The notes below the pieces were generated by a model, which did not search any database, was not told the origin of the DNA, and saw nothing but the letters and a program-made list of their open reading frames with translations. Of a stretch of 64,000 nt of DNA, positions 17,194 to 24,541 are shown in pieces (the stretch's first letter is position 1; each line of letters opens with the position of its first letter). The DNA lies in the NCBI RefSeq assembly GCF_001984105.1, contig NZ_MTQM01000006.1:1-64000 (forward strand). The letters run 5' to 3'. This DNA comes from Microbacterium sp. CSI-V. Lineage in GTDB: Bacteria; Actinomycetota; Actinomycetes; Actinomycetales; Microbacteriaceae. The translations under genes and the position numbers were made by a program.

Positions 17194-17199
17194 AGTCTA
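17194..17199 (-). promoter_or_regulatory. -10 hexamer of pknL (leaderless)
   Basis: TAGACT, 6-base spacer CGTCCC, then GTG. It separates pknL from the LysM gene 54 bases upstream on the same strand. Confidence 0.55.
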
Positions 17200-17241
17200 C
17201 GGAGCGCCCCCTGGGAGCCCGGGGAGCGGCTCACCTTCGCA

Positions 17242-18246
17242 TCAGCCGAGAACCGCGATCCAGGCGGTCGCCGGCGACTCCCACTGCGCGTAGCGATCGG
17301 GGTACGCCGAGATCTGCACCGCCTGCGCGGCGTCGGCGTAGGCCATGCCCTCCCATCCGGGGATGTCGAGCAGGCCGCGGGTCGCCGAGCCGTTGGGGTC
17401 GCCCGCGCCACCGTAGAAGACGCGCGTCGCGCGTTCGCGGTCGAGGATCTGATCGGGCGCTCCCCAGCCGCTGCTCGGTCGCTGCTGGAACAGGCCCAGC
17501 GAGTCGCGGTCGCCCCAGTCGAGGTTGCGGAGCCACGATTCCTGCATGGCGGTGCCGAGGGCGATCGCGATGCCGCGGTCCGAGACGCCCAGCTCCCGGC
17601 CGATACGGATGATGAGCCGGGCGTTGTCGGCCTGTTCGGCGTCGAGTCCGGGCGCCGTCGCCGGACCCGCGGATGCCGCGACCCCGGTCGCCGCGGCGGA
17701 TTCGGCCGAGGGGATCTGGAGCGTCTCGCCCGGGTAGATGATCGACGCGCGGGTCAGGCCGTTCGCCGCCAGGACCGCGTCGGTGGAGACGCCGTTGGCG
17801 GCGGCGATGGCCGATACGGTGTCGCCCGGGCGCACCTCGTGCGTGCGCCCGCTCGGCGCGGGAGCAGGGGGTGCCTCCGTGGTCGCCGGCGGGGGAGGCG
17901 CCGGTGCGGCGGGGACCAGCGCGAGCACCTGTCCCGGCCGGATGATGCTGCCCGCCTCGAGGCCGTTCGCCGCGAGGACGGCGGCGGTGTCCAGCCCGTG
18001 CGCGCGGGCGATCGCCCAGACCGTGTCGCCGGCCTGCACGGTGTACGACACCGGGGGTGCTGCGCTCGCGCGGACGGGGGAGCCGAGCGTCGCGGGTGCG
18101 GGGGGTACGGCGGACAGGGCGGGCGCCGGCGGGGCGGCGTGCGCCGCGTTCTCGCCGGAGAGGGCGAGCGCGATCGTGCCGGCCACGGCTGCGGGCCAGA
18201 CGGTCAGGCCGCGCGGGCGCGCGGGCAGGGGAGGGAGTCGTCGCAT
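17242..18246 (-). CDS. Secreted double-LysM protein with lytic-enzyme-like C-terminus
   Basis: 334-residue exported protein. A signal peptide spans residues 1 to about 37 (MRRLPPLP start, hydrophobic AAVAGTIALAL, AHA cleavage site). Two LysM modules follow, each opening with a V-x-x-GDTV core and ending in a PGQ or PGE turn, separated by Pro/Ala linkers; LysM binds N-acetylglucosamine in peptidoglycan. The C-terminal 110 residues (from about NARLIIRIGREL) contain ALGTAMQESWLRNL, resembling the glutamate-containing helix of transglycosylase-type muralytic domains. It probably trims or remodels cell wall. The start at 18246 was chosen from the signal peptide; an upstream TTG would put a long extension ahead of it. 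It is divergent from the Rv2175c-type gene and upstream of pknL. Confidence 0.85.
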   Translation of the reverse strand: MRRLPPLPARPRGLTVWPAAVAGTIALALSGENAAHAAPPAPALSAVPPAPATLGSPVRASAAPPVSYTVQAGDTVWAIARAHGLDTAAVLAANGLEAGSIIRPGQVLALVPAAPAPPPPATTEAPPAPAPSGRTHEVRPGDTVSAIAAANGVSTDAVLAANGLTRASIIYPGETLQIPSAESAAATGVAASAGPATAPGLDAEQADNARLIIRIGRELGVSDRGIAIALGTAMQESWLRNLDWGDRDSLGLFQQRPSSGWGAPDQILDRERATRVFYGGAGDPNGSATRGLLDIPGWEGMAYADAAQAVQISAYPDRYAQWESPATAWIAVLG

Positions 18247-18371
18247 GGTGGGGGATCCGTTCTTCCGACTGCCCGCCACCGTCGCACGCGACGTGACGGA
18301 TGTCAACGCATGAGGTTGTTGTGACGGGTGTGACGGATGCGGTTCGCGTGCTCGTTCCCGGGCCGGGATGA

Positions 18372-18377
18372 GATAGT
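18372..18377 (+). promoter_or_regulatory. Possible -10 of the Rv2175c-type gene (leaderless)
   Basis: GATAGT, 6 bases before the GTG start; off consensus at the first base, so weaker than the other cases. Confidence 0.3.
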
Positions 18378-18383
18378 GGCAGG

Positions 18384-18728
18384 GTGACCGACACGCCCCG
18401 CTTCGCGACTGAATGGCTGACCCTTCCCGACCTCGTCGAGGTGCTCGGGGAGCCTCTCGGGCGCGTCCGCCGACTGCTGGACGACAACTACCTGGTGGGC
18501 ACGCGACGCGACGGCGTCCTGCGGGTGCCGGCGGTGTTCATCGTCGACGGTCGCCCGCTGCCGTCGCTGCGCGGCACGATCATCGTGCTCCACGACGTCG
18601 GGTTCGACGCCGACGAGACCATCGACTGGCTCTTCGCGCCGGAGGAGACCATCGGAGTCGCTCCGATCGAAGCGCTCCTGGCTGGACGCAAGAGCGAAGT
18701 GCGCCGCGTGGCGGCCGCGCTGGCCTGA
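18384..18728 (+). CDS. Rv2175c-family DNA-binding protein
   Basis: 114-residue basic-to-neutral protein with an N-terminal winged helix (WLTLPDLVEVLGEPLGRVRR as the helix-turn-helix) and a compact alpha-helical C-terminal half. In M. tuberculosis Rv2175c lies next to pknL, binds DNA and is phosphorylated by PknL on its flexible N-terminal tail. Here the tail is MTDTPRF, with Thr2 and Thr4 as possible acceptor sites. It lies within 1.2 kb of pknL, with the LysM gene between. The gene ends 19 bases from the convergent polyprenyl synthase gene. DNA targets are unknown. Confidence 0.8.
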   Translation: MTDTPRFATEWLTLPDLVEVLGEPLGRVRRLLDDNYLVGTRRDGVLRVPAVFIVDGRPLPSLRGTIIVLHDVGFDADETIDWLFAPEETIGVAPIEALLAGRKSEVRRVAAALA

Positions 18729-18747
18729 TCCCGATCCGTCGACCGCG

Positions 18748-19839
18748 TCAGGACGTGCGACGCGTCGCGGCGCGGGCGAGTTCCCGGAGCTCCGCGACGG
18801 CTTCCCGGCCCAGGTGCGCCCCGTCGAGAGCGGCTTCGGCCTGACGCTCGTACTCGGCGATGAGCTCCTCGGTGCGTTCGAGCGCACCCGTGTCCACGAT
18901 CGTCTGCTGCAGGTCGCCGATGCGCCCGGCATCCAGGGTCCGGTCCCCGAGCAGGGCGTCGAGCTGCGCGCGGCGCTCGACGGACAGCGCCTGGCGGGCG
19001 TACGCGACGAGGACGGTGCGCTTGCCTTCGCGCAGATCGTCGCCCGAGGGCTTGCCGGTCACCGCGCTGTCGCCGAACACTCCCAGGACGTCGTCGCGCA
19101 GCTGGAACGCCATGCCGATGTCGTGCCCGAACCGTCCGAGCGCGTCGAGCTGGGCGTCGTCGGCGCCCGCGAGAGCGGCTCCGATCTGCAGCGGTTTCTG
19201 GATGCTGTAACGCGCCGACTTGTAGGACGCGACGCGCAGCGCACGATCGGCGTGGTCGTCGTCGTCGTGGACGGCGTACGCGGACTCCTCCGCGACGTCG
19301 AGGAACTGCCCGATAGTGACATCCCGACGCATGTCCGCGTACTGTCGCCGGGTCGCCGGGGCCGTGGCGAGGTCGGCGAGGGATTCCTCGAGCAGGTCGT
19401 CGCTCCATGCGACGAGCAGGTCGCCCAGCAGGATCGCCGCGGAACGGCCGAATGCCTCGGGATCGCCGGCCCAGTGCGCGTCGACATGGGCGGCCTGCAG
19501 GGCACGATGCGCCGCGGGCTGTCCACGCCGCGTGTCCGAATTGTCGATCAGGTCGTCGTGGACGAGGGCCGCCGCCTGGAACACCTCGAGGGCCGCCGCG
19601 ACTCCGACGGCGGCGGTGTCCGGAGCCGTCGTGGCGCCCGAGGAGACCTCGTCGACGGCACGGCGACCGGTCAGCAGGAAGCGGGCGCGCAGGCGCTTGC
19701 CGCCCCGAAGGGCAGAGGCCCCGGCGCGGGCCATCTTCTCGGCCTCGGACCCCAGCGCGGAGGCGTACGATATCTGTTCAGACACGAACTTGTCGAGTCG
19801 CTGAGAAACGGCTTCGATCGGTTCCGGGGAGGTCGACAC
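18748..19839 (-). CDS. Polyprenyl diphosphate synthase (IdsA/GrcC type)
   Basis: 363-residue trans-isoprenyl diphosphate synthase. The substrate-binding GGKRLR is at 46-51, the first aspartate-rich motif DDLID at 95-99 and the second DDVLGVFGD at 249-257. It condenses isopentenyl diphosphate with an allylic primer; product length (C15, C20 or longer, for carotenoids, menaquinone or lipid carriers) is not settled by the motifs. The place corresponds to Rv2173 (idsA2) of M. tuberculosis. Leaderless GTG start, 6 bases after TAGGCT. Its proximity to the cell-wall cluster fits a contribution to isoprenoid supply, but that is inference. Confidence 0.9.
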   Translation of the reverse strand: MSTSPEPIEAVSQRLDKFVSEQISYASALGSEAEKMARAGASALRGGKRLRARFLLTGRRAVDEVSSGATTAPDTAAVGVAAALEVFQAAALVHDDLIDNSDTRRGQPAAHRALQAAHVDAHWAGDPEAFGRSAAILLGDLLVAWSDDLLEESLADLATAPATRRQYADMRRDVTIGQFLDVAEESAYAVHDDDDHADRALRVASYKSARYSIQKPLQIGAALAGADDAQLDALGRFGHDIGMAFQLRDDVLGVFGDSAVTGKPSGDDLREGKRTVLVAYARQALSVERRAQLDALLGDRTLDAGRIGDLQQTIVDTGALERTEELIAEYERQAEAALDGAHLGREAVAELRELARAATRRTS

Positions 19840-19845
19840 GGGCCT

Positions 19846-19851
19846 AGCCTA
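19846..19851 (-). promoter_or_regulatory. -10 hexamer of the polyprenyl synthase gene (leaderless)
   Basis: TAGGCT, 6-base spacer AGGCCC, then GTG. Confidence 0.55.
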
Positions 19852-19868
19852 GTGATCCACGCCCCGCG

Positions 19869-19874
19869 TAGAAT
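19869..19874 (+). promoter_or_regulatory. Candidate -10 of the DUF3040 gene
   Basis: TAGAAT, giving a leader of about 23 bases that carries the AGAGGGGGA ribosome binding site. Confidence 0.5.
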
Positions 19875-19903
19875 CGAACGTACTGAGCAATAGAGGGGGA
19901 CGC

Positions 19904-20290
19904 ATGCCACTCTCCGAACAGGAGCAGCGTCTGCTGGACGAGATGGAACGCCATCTCATGAGTAACGACGCCGACGTCGTCACCGCTCCGAGTCGCGCGC
20001 TCAGTTATCGCAACATCGTCCTCGGATCGATCCTCGTGCTCGCCGGTCTCGGCGCCCTCATCGCGGGCGTCTCGATCGGGTTCAACACGGGCGTCCTCGG
20101 TATCGCGGTGGGTGTGGTCGGCTTCCTGGTGATGGTCGGCGGCGTGGTCTTCGCCGTCACTCCCACGCGCAGCTCTTCGCGACTCCCGTCGGCCCGCGCC
20201 GCCTCGGGTGCGCGTGCCCCCCGCGCGTCGGGTGCCTCCTTCATGGATCGCATGAACGATCGGTGGGACCGCCGCAACGAAGGGCACTGA
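19904..20290 (+). CDS. DUF3040-family small membrane protein
   Basis: 128-residue protein. The N-terminus MPLSEQEQRLLDEMERHL is diagnostic of DUF3040, a family found in actinobacteria often just ahead of the dcw cluster. Two membrane helices at about 43-60 and 63-86 follow, then a basic Ser/Arg/Ala-rich tail. No enzymatic motif is visible and the biochemical function of the family is not known. A UUCG-type terminator follows, so it is transcribed separately from mraZ. Confidence 0.85.
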   Translation: MPLSEQEQRLLDEMERHLMSNDADVVTAPSRALSYRNIVLGSILVLAGLGALIAGVSIGFNTGVLGIAVGVVGFLVMVGGVVFAVTPTRSSSRLPSARAASGARAPRASGASFMDRMNDRWDRRNEGH

Positions 20291-20311
20291 CCCTCCTCCT
20301 CGCTTCACCTG

Positions 20312-20342
20312 AACACCGGCTCTTCGGAGCCGGTGTTTTTTT
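20312..20342 (+). terminator. Rho-independent terminator after the DUF3040 gene
   Basis: Perfect 11-base stem AACACCGGCTC / GAGCCGGTGTT with a TTCG tetraloop and a run of seven T. Confidence 0.92.
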
Positions 20343-20525
20343 GCGTCCGCGGTGACCGCCGCGAGCGGCGTGAGAATCGCTCCCTTTCCCTCCACTCGGG
20401 GGCCCGCTCGTGTCGCGCGCGATCGGATGCCGCGGATCGACGCGGATGTCGGACCCCGCCGTCGAGCGGGGCAAGACCATACACGTCATGGATTCCCCGC
20501 GGAAGACCCGCATTTTGATGGCGAA

Positions 20526-20550
20526 GTGGAGGGCAGTGGAGTAAAGTGGG
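20526..20550 (+). promoter_or_regulatory. MraZ operator: three GTGGR repeats overlapping the mraZ promoter
   Basis: GTGGA at 20526, GTGGA at 20536 and GTGGG at 20546, each followed by a 5-base spacer, giving an exact 10-base period. This matches the direct-repeat boxes bound by MraZ in other bacteria. A TAAAGT hexamer at 20542-20547 could be the -10, so MraZ binding would block RNA polymerase. Confidence 0.85.
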
Positions 20551-20589
20551 GGAAACTTCGCAGGCCGGACGAAGGGGGTGGACGCCCGA

Positions 20590-21021
20590 ATGCTGCTCGG
20601 CACGCACACTCCCAAGCTCGACGACAAAGGGCGCGTCATCCTGCCCGCGAAGTTCCGTGACGATCTCGGAGCCGGAGTGGTGATCACCCGGGGGCAGGAC
20701 CGCTGCCTCTACGTGTTCAGCACCGAGGAGTTCGAGCGCGTGCACGAGCGGATCCGCGAGGCTCCGCTCAGCAACAAGCAGGCCCGCGACTTCCTGCGCA
20801 TGTTCCTCTCCGGGGCCAGCGCGGAGAAGCCCGACGGGCAGAACCGCATCACCGTCCCCCCGGCGCTGCGCGCGTACGCCGGCCTCGATCGGGAATTGGT
20901 CGTCACCGGTGTCGGCGCCCACGCCGAGATCTGGGACGCCACGGCCTGGAACGCCTACGCCGAGAGCAATGAAGAGACCTACGCCGAGATGGAGCAGGAG
21001 GTGATCCCGGGACTGTTCTGA
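20590..21021 (+). CDS. mraZ: Transcriptional regulator MraZ
   Basis: 143-residue protein with two AbrB/SpoVT-like swapped-hairpin domains, each with a DxxGR core: [15 protein letters not shown] near the N-terminus and [14 protein letters not shown] in the second half. MraZ forms a ring that binds direct repeats and regulates its own division and cell-wall cluster. The ATG at 20590 ([15 protein letters not shown]) matches the family N-terminus; GTG at 20578 is in frame but too close to GAAGGGGG to use it. The 299 bases before it contain the DUF3040 terminator, about 180 bases without visible coding, and the operator. Confidence 0.93.
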   Translation: MLLGTHTPKLDDKGRVILPAKFRDDLGAGVVITRGQDRCLYVFSTEEFERVHERIREAPLSNKQARDFLRMFLSGASAEKPDGQNRITVPPALRAYAGLDRELVVTGVGAHAEIWDATAWNAYAESNEETYAEMEQEVIPGLF

Positions 21022-21102
21022 TCGCGGGCTGTGATTCCCAGCCGCACGCCCTGACGCACTTCCCCGGCGCCAGGTCGAGCGGATGGGGATCAGAGCCCGC
21101 GA
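21022..21102 (+). repeat. Long-range inverted repeat in the rsmH leader
   Basis: Arms 21022-21034 and 21090-21102 match at 12 of 13 positions around a 55-base spacer. The right arm ends 15 bases before the rsmH ATG, which has no purine-rich ribosome binding site. Confidence 0.4.
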
Positions 21103-21117
21103 CCTCCCCCCGTCATC

Positions 21118-22071
21118 ATGGACATCCGCGACATTCACACCCCCGTCCTGCTCGAGCGCTGCGCCGAGCTGCTCGGCCCGGCCCTCCAGCGCGAGGGAGC
21201 CGTCTTCGTCGATGCCACCCTCGGTATGGGCGGCCACTCCGAAGCGTTCCTCGAGCGGTTCCCGACCGCCCGTCTGATCGGCCTGGACCGCGACACCGAC
21301 GCCCTGCGCATCGCGGGGGAGCGGCTGGCCCGGTTCGAAGGCCGTACGACGTTCGTGCACACCGTCTACGACGGCATCGCGGATGCCGTGGCCTCGGCGG
21401 GCGTCGACAAGGTCGACGGCATCCTGTTCGACCTGGGGGTGTCCTCGCTCCAGCTCGACGAAGCCGCGCGCGGGTTCGCCTACGCGCAGGACGCCCCGCT
21501 GGACATGCGCATGGACCAGACCTCCGGCGTCACCGCCGCCGAGGTGCTCGCGACGTACGGCGAGGGCGACCTCCGCCGCATCTTCGAGCGCTACGGGGAA
21601 GAGAAACTGGCGGGGCGCTACGCCCGGGCGATCATCGCCGCGCGGCAGCAGGCGCCGCTGGAGCGTTCGGGCCAGTTGGTCGACGTGCTCCAGGCGGCGA
21701 CGCCGGCCGCGGTGCTGCGGGAACGGCATCCCGCCAAACGCGTCTTCCAGGCCCTGCGCATCGAGGTCAACGCCGAACTGTCGGTGCTCGAACGCGCGAT
21801 CCCGGCGGCCCTGAGCGTCCTCGGCGTCGGGGGGCGCATCGTCGTGCTGTCCTACCAGTCGCTCGAGGACCGCCTGGTCAAGCGGGTGTTCGCCGAGGCG
21901 TCGGCATCCACCGCTCCTCGCGGCCTGCCGGTCGAACTCCCCGAGCACGCCCCCAAGTTCCGGCTGCTCGTGCGCGGCGCCGAACTCGCCGGCGATGAAG
22001 AACGCGCCGCCAACCCGCGTGCCACCCCCGTGCGTCTGCGTGCGGCCGAGAGGATCCAGGAGGACGCATGA
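21118..22071 (+). CDS. rsmH: 16S rRNA (cytosine1402-N4)-methyltransferase
   Basis: 317-residue SAM-dependent methyltransferase (formerly MraW). The SAM-binding segment [18 protein letters not shown], the HTPVLLER start, and the [12 protein letters not shown] and [15 protein letters not shown] stretches are family hallmarks. It modifies C1402 in the ribosomal decoding site. Position after mraZ is universal in the dcw cluster. The start has a pyrimidine-rich upstream region, so initiation may be coupled or structure dependent. Its stop overlaps the ftsL start (ATGA). Confidence 0.95.
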   Translation: MDIRDIHTPVLLERCAELLGPALQREGAVFVDATLGMGGHSEAFLERFPTARLIGLDRDTDALRIAGERLARFEGRTTFVHTVYDGIADAVASAGVDKVDGILFDLGVSSLQLDEAARGFAYAQDAPLDMRMDQTSGVTAAEVLATYGEGDLRRIFERYGEEKLAGRYARAIIAARQQAPLERSGQLVDVLQAATPAAVLRERHPAKRVFQALRIEVNAELSVLERAIPAALSVLGVGGRIVVLSYQSLEDRLVKRVFAEASASTAPRGLPVELPEHAPKFRLLVRGAELAGDEERAANPRATPVRLRAAERIQEDA

Positions 22072-22688
22072 GCGCTCCCCAGACCATCGACGCGGCGTTC
22101 CTTCCGGAGTTCCCCGTCCCCGTCCGCGAGCCCCGACGGCTCCACGCGGTCGACGCGCCCGCGCGTCGACGTGTGCCGCGACGCGCCTTCGGCGTCATCG
22201 CGGTGCTCGGCGCGGTCCTGATCGCGCTCGTGCAGATGGGGCTGTCGATCCTCACCACGCAGAGCTCGTTCGAGATCTCGTCGCTCACCCAGCAGCAGCG
22301 GGACCTCACATACCAGAAGCAGATCCTCTACGACGAGGTCGCCGGGCTGAACTCGCCCCAGTACCTCGCCGCGAACGCCGCCGCGCTCGGGATGGTGATC
22401 GACGAGACGCCGACCTACCTGCGACTGAGCGACGGTGCCGTCATCGGCGCCGGCAAGCCCGCCGAGGGCGCGTCCTCCGTGGACGCCATCGGTCGCGGGT
22501 CCGTTCGCAACGCCCTCATCGCGGGGGTCCCCCTCGTGACCGACCCGCAGCAGGCCGCGGGGCCCGCGACCGACGCCACGACCGACGCCACGACCGCTGA
22601 CGCGGCCACCGATGCGACGGCTCCGGCGACCGGATCCGCGACACCCCCGCCGATCAGCGACGGTCTGCCGACGCCCGCGACACGATAA
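22068..22688 (+). CDS. ftsL: FtsL-like septum protein
   Basis: 206-residue bitopic membrane protein, placed exactly where ftsL sits between rsmH and ftsI. Residues 1-38 are cytoplasmic, one membrane helix spans about 39-62, then a heptad-type coiled coil (about 66-98) as in the FtsL/DivIC family. The C-terminal third is low complexity, with a Thr/Asp/Ala repeat caused by tandem GACGCCACGACC units near 22572-22600. FtsL/FtsB/FtsQ activate FtsWI during septation. Sequence conservation is low in this family, so identification rests on position and topology. Confidence 0.75.
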   Translation: MSAPQTIDAAFLPEFPVPVREPRRLHAVDAPARRRVPRRAFGVIAVLGAVLIALVQMGLSILTTQSSFEISSLTQQQRDLTYQKQILYDEVAGLNSPQYLAANAAALGMVIDETPTYLRLSDGAVIGAGKPAEGASSVDAIGRGSVRNALIAGVPLVTDPQQAAGPATDATTDATTADAATDATAPATGSATPPPISDGLPTPATR

Positions 22689-22692
22689 GCCC

Positions 22693-24489
22693 ATGACGAC
22701 GACGCTTTCCCGCTCCCCGCGACGTCGCACGGTGGTGGCCCTCTCGGTCGTGCTGATCGTGCTCATCGCCTTCGTCGTCCGACTGGTCGACATCCAGGTC
22801 GTGAACGCCCGCGAGCACGTGGACGAATCGCTGGCCATGGGCCTGCAGAACTCCCGCGTCGAGTACGCCTCGCGGGGGTCCATCGTCGACGAGAACGGCG
22901 TCACGCTCGCGTCGAGCGTGCACCGCTACGACGTCCAGGTCGACCCGATGCTCGCCGCTCAGGGGCTGGTCTCCCGCGACGACGACGGCACGACCCGCGT
23001 CGAGGCCACGTGGCCCGACCTGGCCGCGAAGATCGCCGACGTCCTCGGTGAGGATCCCGCGGCGGTCGAGAAGGTCGTGACGGATGCCGTGGCCGCCGAC
23101 CCCGCCTCGCGCTACGCGATCATCGCGAAGGACGTCTCCACCGAGCAGTACCGAGGTCTCGCCGACCTCGGGCTGCCGTTCCTGGTGTTCCCGCCCAAGG
23201 CGGGGCGGGTGTATCCCGACGGCGCGGTCGGCGGCAACCTGCTCGGGTTCGTCGGCGGCGACGGGCAGGCGCTCGCCGGGCTCGAACTCGCCGACGATTC
23301 CTGCCTCGCCTCCCAGGACGGCAAGGTCGTGTTCCAGCAGGGCCGCGACGGCGTCGTGCTGCCCGGCACCGAGGTGCAGACCGAGCCCGCCGTCGACGGC
23401 GGAACCCTCAAGCTCACGATCGACCGCGATCTGCAGTGGTACATGGGCCAGCTCATCGCCGAGCAGGTGCAGAACACCGGCGCGGTCCGCGGCGCGATCA
23501 CCGTTGTCGAGGCCAAGACGGGCAAGGTCCGGGCCCTCGCCGAGTACCCGACCGTCGACCCCAACGATCCGACCGCGACTCCTGAGGACGAGCGCGGCAG
23601 CTGGACGTTCACCGATCCCGTCGAGCCGGGCTCGACGTTCAAGGCGCTCACCGCGGCGATCGGACTGGACAGCGGGTCGTTCGCCGAGGGGACCACCGTC
23701 ACGGCATCCTCGAGCGAGACGCTCCGCGGCGGCGCCCGGGTCACCGACGCCTTCGCTCACGGCGCGAACAACTACACCTTGACCGGCGTGCTCATCGACT
23801 CCTCGAACGTCGGCATCTCCAAGTTCGCCGAGATGATCCCCGCCCAGACGCGCTTCGACTACCTGCAGAAGTTCGGCATCGGCTCGACCACGGCGATCGA
23901 CTTCCCGGGCGAGTCCGCCGGCATCCTGCATCCCGTGGGCGACTGGGGTGACCAGACGTTCTACAACACCGCGTTCGGTCAGGGCCTCGCCGTGACCATC
24001 CCGCAGCTCGTCAGCGCCTACCAGACGATTGCGAACGGGGGAGTGCGCGTGCCGCTCTCGCTCGTGGAGAGCTGCACGGCCGCGGACGGCACCGTCACCG
24101 ACGTGCCCTCGACCGAGGGCCAGCGCGTCGTGTCGGCCGACACCGCCACGAAGGTGTCGCAGATGCTCGAGAACGTCGCGACGCAGGGCACCCTCGCGTC
24201 CCAGGTGAGCATCCCCGGGTACCGCGTCGCGATCAAGACCGGTACCGGTGAGAAGACCGACCCCGCCACCGGTGCGTACAAGCCCGACGCCTACTTCACC
24301 ACCATGATCGGCTTCGCGCCCGCCGACGACCCGCAGTACATCGTCTCGGTCAACCTCGACGAACCGCGGACGGTAAAGTCGTCTGCGGCCACGGCCCCCG
24401 CCTTCCAGAAGGCACTCACCCAGGTGCTCAAGAACTACCGGGTGATCCCGTCCGGAACCACTTCCCCCGAACTGCCCAAGTTCGGCTGA
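22693..24489 (+). CDS. ftsI: Septal peptidoglycan transpeptidase FtsI (PBP3)
   Basis: 598-residue class B penicillin-binding protein that crosslinks septal peptidoglycan. Short cytoplasmic tail, one membrane helix at about 13-32, a pedestal domain, then the transpeptidase with the catalytic triad of motifs: GSTFK (Ser314, Lys317), SSN (370-372) and KTG (515-517). No C-terminal PASTA domains. The ATG at 22693, 4 bases after ftsL, places the membrane helix correctly; an earlier in-frame start would overlap ftsL. The next gene is murF, 52 bases on, where most relatives have murE. Confidence 0.95.
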   Translation: MTTTLSRSPRRRTVVALSVVLIVLIAFVVRLVDIQVVNAREHVDESLAMGLQNSRVEYASRGSIVDENGVTLASSVHRYDVQVDPMLAAQGLVSRDDDGTTRVEATWPDLAAKIADVLGEDPAAVEKVVTDAVAADPASRYAIIAKDVSTEQYRGLADLGLPFLVFPPKAGRVYPDGAVGGNLLGFVGGDGQALAGLELADDSCLASQDGKVVFQQGRDGVVLPGTEVQTEPAVDGGTLKLTIDRDLQWYMGQLIAEQVQNTGAVRGAITVVEAKTGKVRALAEYPTVDPNDPTATPEDERGSWTFTDPVEPGSTFKALTAAIGLDSGSFAEGTTVTASSSETLRGGARVTDAFAHGANNYTLTGVLIDSSNVGISKFAEMIPAQTRFDYLQKFGIGSTTAIDFPGESAGILHPVGDWGDQTFYNTAFGQGLAVTIPQLVSAYQTIANGGVRVPLSLVESCTAADGTVTDVPSTEGQRVVSADTATKVSQMLENVATQGTLASQVSIPGYRVAIKTGTGEKTDPATGAYKPDAYFTTMIGFAPADDPQYIVSVNLDEPRTVKSSAATAPAFQKALTQVLKNYRVIPSGTTSPELPKFG

Positions 24490-24541
24490 CACGCCGGATG
24501 CCGGTCTCCTCCCGACACGGAAAGGGCGTCCGTACACAGCA

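Noticed and set aside
22560..22605. Short tandem GACGCCACGACC units as a possible CRISPR or regulatory repeat
   Set aside because: Only about two and a half in-frame units inside the ftsL C-terminal tail; no spacers; a coding low-complexity stretch.
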